Made by a program: the position numbers and the translations under genes. DNA of 9,887 bases from contig DPEO01000028.1 in assembly GCA_003530935.1 (NCBI GenBank), forward strand, positions 30,307 through 40,193, written 5' to 3'. Within the stretch, counting starts at the first letter, position 1. Each line of letters opens with the position of its first letter. Below the pieces are notes generated by a model, which did no database searches, was not told the origin of the DNA, and saw only the letters and a list, made by a program, of their open reading frames with translations. Shown here one piece after another: positions 6,511 through 9,887 of the stretch. This stretch comes from Desulfomicrobiaceae bacterium (lineage in GTDB: Bacteria; Desulfobacterota; Desulfovibrionia; Desulfovibrionales; Desulfomicrobiaceae).

Positions 6511-7385
6511 TCGTAGCCAAACCCCCAGGGCTCACGTCGGCCCAGGTCACCAACCGCATCAAGCGCCTGGGACAACGCAAAATCGGCCATGCGGGCACTC
6601 TCGATCCCATGGCCACCGGCGTCCTGGTGGTGCTCCTCGGCCATGGGACGAAGCTCGCCGAACACCTCAACACCGGCACCAAGGTCTACCGCGGGGTCTT
6701 GCGCCTTGGTCTGACCACCGATACCTACGACCGCGAGGGCTCGGTGACGTCCGAGGCGCCGTGGCAACACATCGAACCCGATAGCGTGCGCCGCCTCATC
6801 CTCTCCTGGACCGAACTCACCGAGCAGGAGGTGCCGCCCGTATCCGCGGCCAAACACGGCGGCAAGCCAGGATACCTCTTGGTACGCCAAGGCATTACCC
6901 CGCCAGCCAAGACGAAACCCATTACCGTTTTTTCCGCCCAGGTCCTGCGCGTGGACCTGCCGCGGGTGGAATTTCGAGTCACGTGCTCTACCGGCACCTA
7001 TGTTCGGTCCCTGGCCCACAGCCTGGGGATGCGGCTTGGGTGCGGCGCCGTGCTCGAGGAACTGGAACGCGAGGCATGCCATCCCTTCACCCTGGATCAG
7101 GCCTTGAGCCTGGAGGAAATCCTCGCTGCAGGGGATGACCTCGGCCGCCTGGTCATCCCGTTGGCCGAGGCATTGCCCCATTGGCCGCGCCTCATCGCCA
7201 CCGAGGCGCAAGCATCCATGGTGCGCCAAGGGCAAATGCTGCCTGCCGGAATGTTTCCCGGCGTCACCGCAGCCCCGGGGGACAAGGCCCTCATGCTGGA
7301 CTCCAGCGGCGCGGCCCTGGCCCTCATGCAGGCCAAGATCCACGGGAAGACCGTGGTATGGCGCGTGCTTCGCGGCCTATGGTAG
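6489..7385 (+). CDS. truB: tRNA pseudouridine(55) synthase TruB
   Basis: The 298-residue TruB converts uridine 55 in the T loop of most tRNAs to pseudouridine. Motif I contains G-H-A-G-T-L-D-P-M-A-T-G (33-44), in which D39 is the catalytic aspartate. K-V-Y-R (about 61-64) followed by R-L-G-L-T-T-D-T-Y-D is the next conserved block. The catalytic core ends near S-T-G-T-Y-V-R-S-L-A, a conserved TruB motif. The remaining roughly 100 residues form a divergent C-terminal PUA-like part. The start ATG 6489 lies inside the end of nrnA and follows GGAGGAGG (6480-6487). The N-terminus M-Q-Q-H-G-I-L-I aligns with the usual first strand of the family, supporting this start over the longer open frame upstream. 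A 46-base gap separates its TAG from the rpsO GTG. Confidence 0.96.
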   Translation: MQQHGILIVAKPPGLTSAQVTNRIKRLGQRKIGHAGTLDPMATGVLVVLLGHGTKLAEHLNTGTKVYRGVLRLGLTTDTYDREGSVTSEAPWQHIEPDSVRRLILSWTELTEQEVPPVSAAKHGGKPGYLLVRQGITPPAKTKPITVFSAQVLRVDLPRVEFRVTCSTGTYVRSLAHSLGMRLGCGAVLEELEREACHPFTLDQALSLEEILAAGDDLGRLVIPLAEALPHWPRLIATEAQASMVRQGQMLPAGMFPGVTAAPGDKALMLDSSGAALALMQAKIHGKTVVWRVLRGLW

Positions 7386-7420
7386 GTCCAGTTCCATGGT
7401 CCATCACCCTAACCCAATAT

Positions 7421-7426
7421 AAGGAG
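7421..7426 (+). promoter_or_regulatory. Ribosome binding site of rpsO
   Basis: AAGGAG sits 6 bases before GTG 7433. This strong site decides the GTG start and gives a protein exactly as long as E. coli S15. The preceding AT-rich bases (TATAAG at 7418-7423) overlap this site and are better explained as an unstructured ribosome entry region than as a promoter. Confidence 0.8.
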
Positions 7427-7432
7427 ATCGCT

Positions 7433-7702
7433 GTGGTCCTGACACCGGAACGAAAAGCGGAAATTGTCAAGGAATTCGGAAAGTCGGAAGCCGATACCGG
7501 CAGCCCTGAGGTCCAGATCGCCCTGCTTTCGGCGCGCATCGAGTACCTCACCGAACATTTCAAGAGCCACCCCAAAGACCATCACTCCCGGGTGGGCCTC
7601 TTGAAACTGGTCGGCCAGCGCAAGCAACTGCTCTCCTACCTGCGCTCCAAGGATGTGCAGCGCTACCGCGACATCATCGCCAAGCTCGGCCTGCGTAAGT
7701 AA
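7433..7702 (+). CDS. rpsO: 30S ribosomal protein S15
   Basis: The 89-residue S15 is the same length as the E. coli protein. S15 is a primary binder of the 16S rRNA central domain and forms bridge B4 with the 50S subunit. The conserved rRNA-binding residues are present: D-T-G-S-P-E-V-Q (21-28), H42, K-D-H-H-S-R (48-53) and the C-terminal K-D-V-x-R-Y (69-74). The start codon is GTG, preceded by a strong ribosome binding site; no ATG lies close by in frame. E. coli S15 represses its own translation through a leader pseudoknot. The 46-base leader here could hold an equivalent structure, but I could not fold a convincing one by eye. The gene is followed by a GC-rich hairpin and pnp, the usual order. 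Confidence 0.97.
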   Translation: MVLTPERKAEIVKEFGKSEADTGSPEVQIALLSARIEYLTEHFKSHPKDHHSRVGLLKLVGQRKQLLSYLRSKDVQRYRDIIAKLGLRK

Positions 7703-7710
7703 ACCACCAC

Positions 7711-7734
7711 GGGCGGGGGCTTCCCCCGCCCTTT
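7711..7734 (+). terminator. GC-rich hairpin after rpsO, probable weak terminator or RNA processing site
   Basis: GGGCGGGGG (7711-7719) pairs perfectly with CCCCCGCCC (7723-7731) around the loop CTT, starting 8 bases after the rpsO stop. Only three T follow before TTTG turns to GC-rich sequence, so termination is probably partial. In E. coli a terminator/processing region separates rpsO and pnp, and the same role fits here. The hairpin would also protect the 3' end of rpsO mRNA from exonucleases. Confidence 0.65.
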
Positions 7735-7807
7735 GCCCTCCCGCCCCAGGGTTTCGTGTTGCTGTCCAGGAAGCGAAGTTCGTTTTCTGCACGCATCACC
7801 AAACCCG

Positions 7808-7829
7808 CAAGGGGAGGGCCAACCCCTTG
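7808..7829 (+). promoter_or_regulatory. Hairpin abutting the pnp ribosome binding site
   Basis: CAAGGGG (7808-7814) is the reverse complement of CCCCTTG (7823-7829), with an 8-base loop. Its last base is the first G of the pnp Shine-Dalgarno sequence GAGGAG. Folding could partly hide or position the site. E. coli pnp mRNA is autoregulated through a 5' leader stem that is cleaved and then degraded by PNPase; a similar role here is inference. Confidence 0.45.
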
Positions 7830-7834
7830 AGGAG
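7829..7834 (+). promoter_or_regulatory. Ribosome binding site of pnp
   Basis: GAGGAG lies 7 bases before ATG 7842 and fixes the pnp start. Confidence 0.75.
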
Positions 7835-7841
7835 TATACCC

Positions 7842-9887
7842 ATGTCTGGATTTTCCACGACCACCCGCACCATTTCGTGGGCAGATGGAGCCATCACCAT
7901 CGAACACGGCCGCCTGGCCCTGCAGGCCAGCGGCGCAGTCACCGTGCGCTGGGGCGACACCATCGTGCTCGTCACCGCCACCCACCAGGCCATGGACCGC
8001 ACCGTGGACTTCCTGCCGCTCACCTGCAACTACCAGGAAATGCTCTACGCTGCAGGCCGCATCCCGGGCAGCTATTTCCGCCGGGAGATCGGCCGTCCCA
8101 GCGATCACGAGACCCTCATCTCCCGCCTGGTGGACCGCCCCATCCGGCCGCTTTTCCCCAAAACCATCAATCACGAGATTCAGGTCATCGCCACGGTCAT
8201 CTCGTCGGATCGCGAACACCCGGCGGACATCCTTGCCATGCTGGGGGCCTCGGCGGCGCTGCACATCTCGGACATTCCCTTTGCCGGCCCCATGGCTGCG
8301 GTGCGCATCGGCCAAAAAGACGGCGCCTTCATCCTCAACCCCACCACCAAGGAGATGGAATCGAGTCCTCTCAACCTGGTGCTGGCCGGCACGCGGGACG
8401 CCGTGGTCATGGTGGAGGGCGGGGCGCAGTTCATCCCCGAAGACGTGCTCGCCGAGGCTATCGCCTGGGGACACAGCCAGCTTGCCCCCTTTCTCGATGC
8501 CCAGGAGTCCCTGCGCGAGGAACGCGGCCGGACCAAGTTTGTGGTTCCGGAACCGGTCCACGACGCCGAGCTGGAGGCCGCAGTACGGGAAGTGGCCGTC
8601 GCCCCCCTGGACGAAGCCCTGCGCGTGCCGGCCAAACTCGCCCGCAAGGAGGCCAAGGCCGCGGTCAAAGAAGCGGTCCTCGCCGCCCTGCGGGAACGCT
8701 TTGCCGAAGCGCCGGAGCGACTGGCGCGGGTTGGCGAAGTTTTGGAGGCCCTGGAGAAGGAATTGGTGCGCCGCCGCATCCTCGAAGAAGGCCGACGCAT
8801 CGACGGCCGGGACCTGACCTCCGTACGGCCCCTGACCATGGAAGTAGGCTTCCTGCCCCGCACCCACGGCTCCGCCATCTTTGCCCGCGGCGAGACCAAG
8901 GCGCTGTGCACCTGCACCCTGGGAAGCTCCCGGGACGAGCAACGGCTGGAAACCCTGGGCGGCGATGTGGCCAAGCGCTTCCTCATGCACTACAATTTCC
9001 CGCCCTACTGCGTGGGCGAGGCCCGGCCGCTGCGCGCCCCCTCCCGCCGCGAGGTGGGGCACGGCGCCCTCTCGGAGCGCGCACTCACGCCCATCCTGCC
9101 GGATCCGCAGTCCTTTCCCTTCACTATCCGCCTGGTGTCGGACATCATGGAGTCCAACGGCTCCTCGTCCATGGCCTCGGTGTGCGGCGGCTGTCTCGCC
9201 CTCATGGATGCAGGCGTGCCCATTGCGACCCCGGTGGCGGGCATCGCCATGGGACTCATCAAGGAAGGCGACCGCTATCTGGTGCTCACCGATATCCTCG
9301 GGGATGAGGACCACCTCGGCGACATGGACTTCAAGGTGGCCGGCAGCCGCGACGGCGTCACCGCCATCCAGATGGACATCAAGATCGCCGGCATCCCGGC
9401 GGAGGTCATGCGTAAGGCCCTGGCCCAGGCGCGCGAGGCCCGCATTTTCATCCTCGATGCCATGGCCAAAGTCCTGCCCGCCCCGCGGGGCGAACTCTCC
9501 CGCTTTGCGCCCCAGACGGATACGGTCCACATCTCTCCGGACAAGATCCGCGAGCTCATCGGCCCGGGCGGCAAGAACATCAAGGCCATCTGCGAGGCCA
9601 CCCAGGCGGACATCGACATCGACGACTGCGGCAAGGTGAGCATCTTCGCCCCGGACCAAGCAACCTTGGCCAAGGCCCGAGAAATGGTGCTCTTCTACGA
9701 TCAGAAGGCGGAACTGGGCCGCGACTACGACGGCATCGTCAAAAAGGTCATGGACTTCGGCGCCTTTGTAGAGATTTTGCCCGGCCTGGAGGGCCTGTGC
9801 CATATCTCTCAGTTGGACCGCGCCCGGGTCCAAACGGTCACGGACGTGGTGCGCGAAGGCGACGCCATCCGCGTGCGGGTAATCGAC
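7842..9887 (+). CDS. pnp: Polyribonucleotide nucleotidyltransferase (PNPase), 3' end beyond the window
   Basis: The frame is open from ATG 7842 to the last base, giving 682 residues; complete PNPases are usually 690-750, so only part of the S1 domain tail is missing. PNPase degrades RNA 3' to 5' by phosphorolysis and can add tails; it works as a trimeric ring, often with RNase E. The first RNase PH-like domain has the Y-F-R-R loop (78-81) followed by R-P-I-R-P-L-F (99-105). An alpha-helical linker region follows (about 240-315). The second RNase PH domain carries G-D-E-D-H-L-G-D-M-D (487-496); D488 and D494 correspond to the catalytic D486 and D492 of E. coli. The KH domain has G-P-G-G-K at 574-578, and S1 begins at about 626. 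It lies 139 bases after rpsO. Confidence 0.97.
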   Translation, partial: MSGFSTTTRTISWADGAITIEHGRLALQASGAVTVRWGDTIVLVTATHQAMDRTVDFLPLTCNYQEMLYAAGRIPGSYFRREIGRPSDHETLISRLVDRPIRPLFPKTINHEIQVIATVISSDREHPADILAMLGASAALHISDIPFAGPMAAVRIGQKDGAFILNPTTKEMESSPLNLVLAGTRDAVVMVEGGAQFIPEDVLAEAIAWGHSQLAPFLDAQESLREERGRTKFVVPEPVHDAELEAAVREVAVAPLDEALRVPAKLARKEAKAAVKEAVLAALRERFAEAPERLARVGEVLEALEKELVRRRILEEGRRIDGRDLTSVRPLTMEVGFLPRTHGSAIFARGETKALCTCTLGSSRDEQRLETLGGDVAKRFLMHYNFPPYCVGEARPLRAPSRREVGHGALSERALTPILPDPQSFPFTIRLVSDIMESNGSSSMASVCGGCLALMDAGVPIATPVAGIAMGLIKEGDRYLVLTDILGDEDHLGDMDFKVAGSRDGVTAIQMDIKIAGIPAEVMRKALAQAREARIFILDAMAKVLPAPRGELSRFAPQTDTVHISPDKIRELIGPGGKNIKAICEATQADIDIDDCGKVSIFAPDQATLAKAREMVLFYDQKAELGRDYDGIVKKVMDFGAFVEILPGLEGLCHISQLDRARVQTVTDVVREGDAIRVRVID

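Noticed and set aside
7418..7423. TATAAG before rpsO as a -10 promoter box
   Set aside because: It overlaps the rpsO ribosome binding site, so a transcript from it would lack that site, and no -35 box is at the proper distance.
7735..7807. A separate pnp promoter in the rpsO-pnp gap (TTGCTG at 7759-7764)
   Set aside because: The bases 16-18 downstream (around GTTTTC) do not resemble a -10 box, and no other convincing pair was found.
7674..9833. Long reverse-strand and other-frame open frames over pnp
   Set aside because: The pnp reading frame from 7842 gives an uninterrupted, clearly homologous PNPase with all motifs. The other frames give low-complexity, Arg/Pro- or His/Gly-rich translations without family features.
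1..9887. A novel defence, mobile or secondary-metabolism system
   Set aside because: Every long coding frame supported by homology is a known core gene. I saw no direct repeats with spacers, transposase, integrase, tRNA-end duplication or abrupt composition change.

Overview
This window is a housekeeping transcription/translation gene cluster. It contains a tRNA-Gly followed by ten same-strand genes: rimP, nusA, ylxR, infB, a DUF503 gene (ylxP-like), rbfA, nrnA (DHH phosphoesterase), truB, rpsO and the first 682 codons of pnp. Base composition is strongly GC-rich with GC-biased third codon positions. The gene order and protein sequences suggest a Desulfovibrio-like sulfate reducer (Desulfobacterota, formerly Deltaproteobacteria). 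That assignment rests on protein resemblance and gene order remembered for the group, not on a search.

Layout: bases 1-64 hold no gene. A tRNA-Gly with anticodon CCC (65-140) is followed by a small hairpin (156-171) and a convincing intrinsic terminator (182-215). The rimP start codon lies only 12 bases after the terminator's T-run and has no Shine-Dalgarno sequence. From rimP to truB the genes overlap by 4-29 bases or lie 1-3 bases apart, so translational coupling is likely. rpsO follows a 46-base gap and has a GTG start with a strong ribosome binding site. Between rpsO and pnp (139 bases) there is a very GC-rich hairpin with a short T-run and a second hairpin that touches the pnp ribosome binding site. 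pnp runs off the right edge.

How the genes work together: RimP, RbfA and S15 act in 30S subunit maturation or structure. IF2 starts translation. TruB makes the T-loop pseudouridine of tRNAs. NusA couples transcription pausing, termination and antitermination to RNA structure. YlxR is linked to RNase P in Bacillus. NrnA and PNPase degrade RNA, NrnA finishing the short oligonucleotides that PNPase and other exonucleases leave. The arrangement mixes the enterobacterial metY-rimP-nusA-infB-rbfA-truB-rpsO-pnp order with the ylxR, DUF503 and nrnA insertions typical of Gram-positive and deltaproteobacterial clusters.

I found no mobile element, CRISPR array, defence system or unknown multi-gene system. 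The points worth a second look are regulatory and structural: the tRNA/terminator leader before rimP, a perfect 11-bp hairpin inside infB at an arginine run, the cysteine-rich YlxR, and the hairpins in the rpsO-pnp gap.
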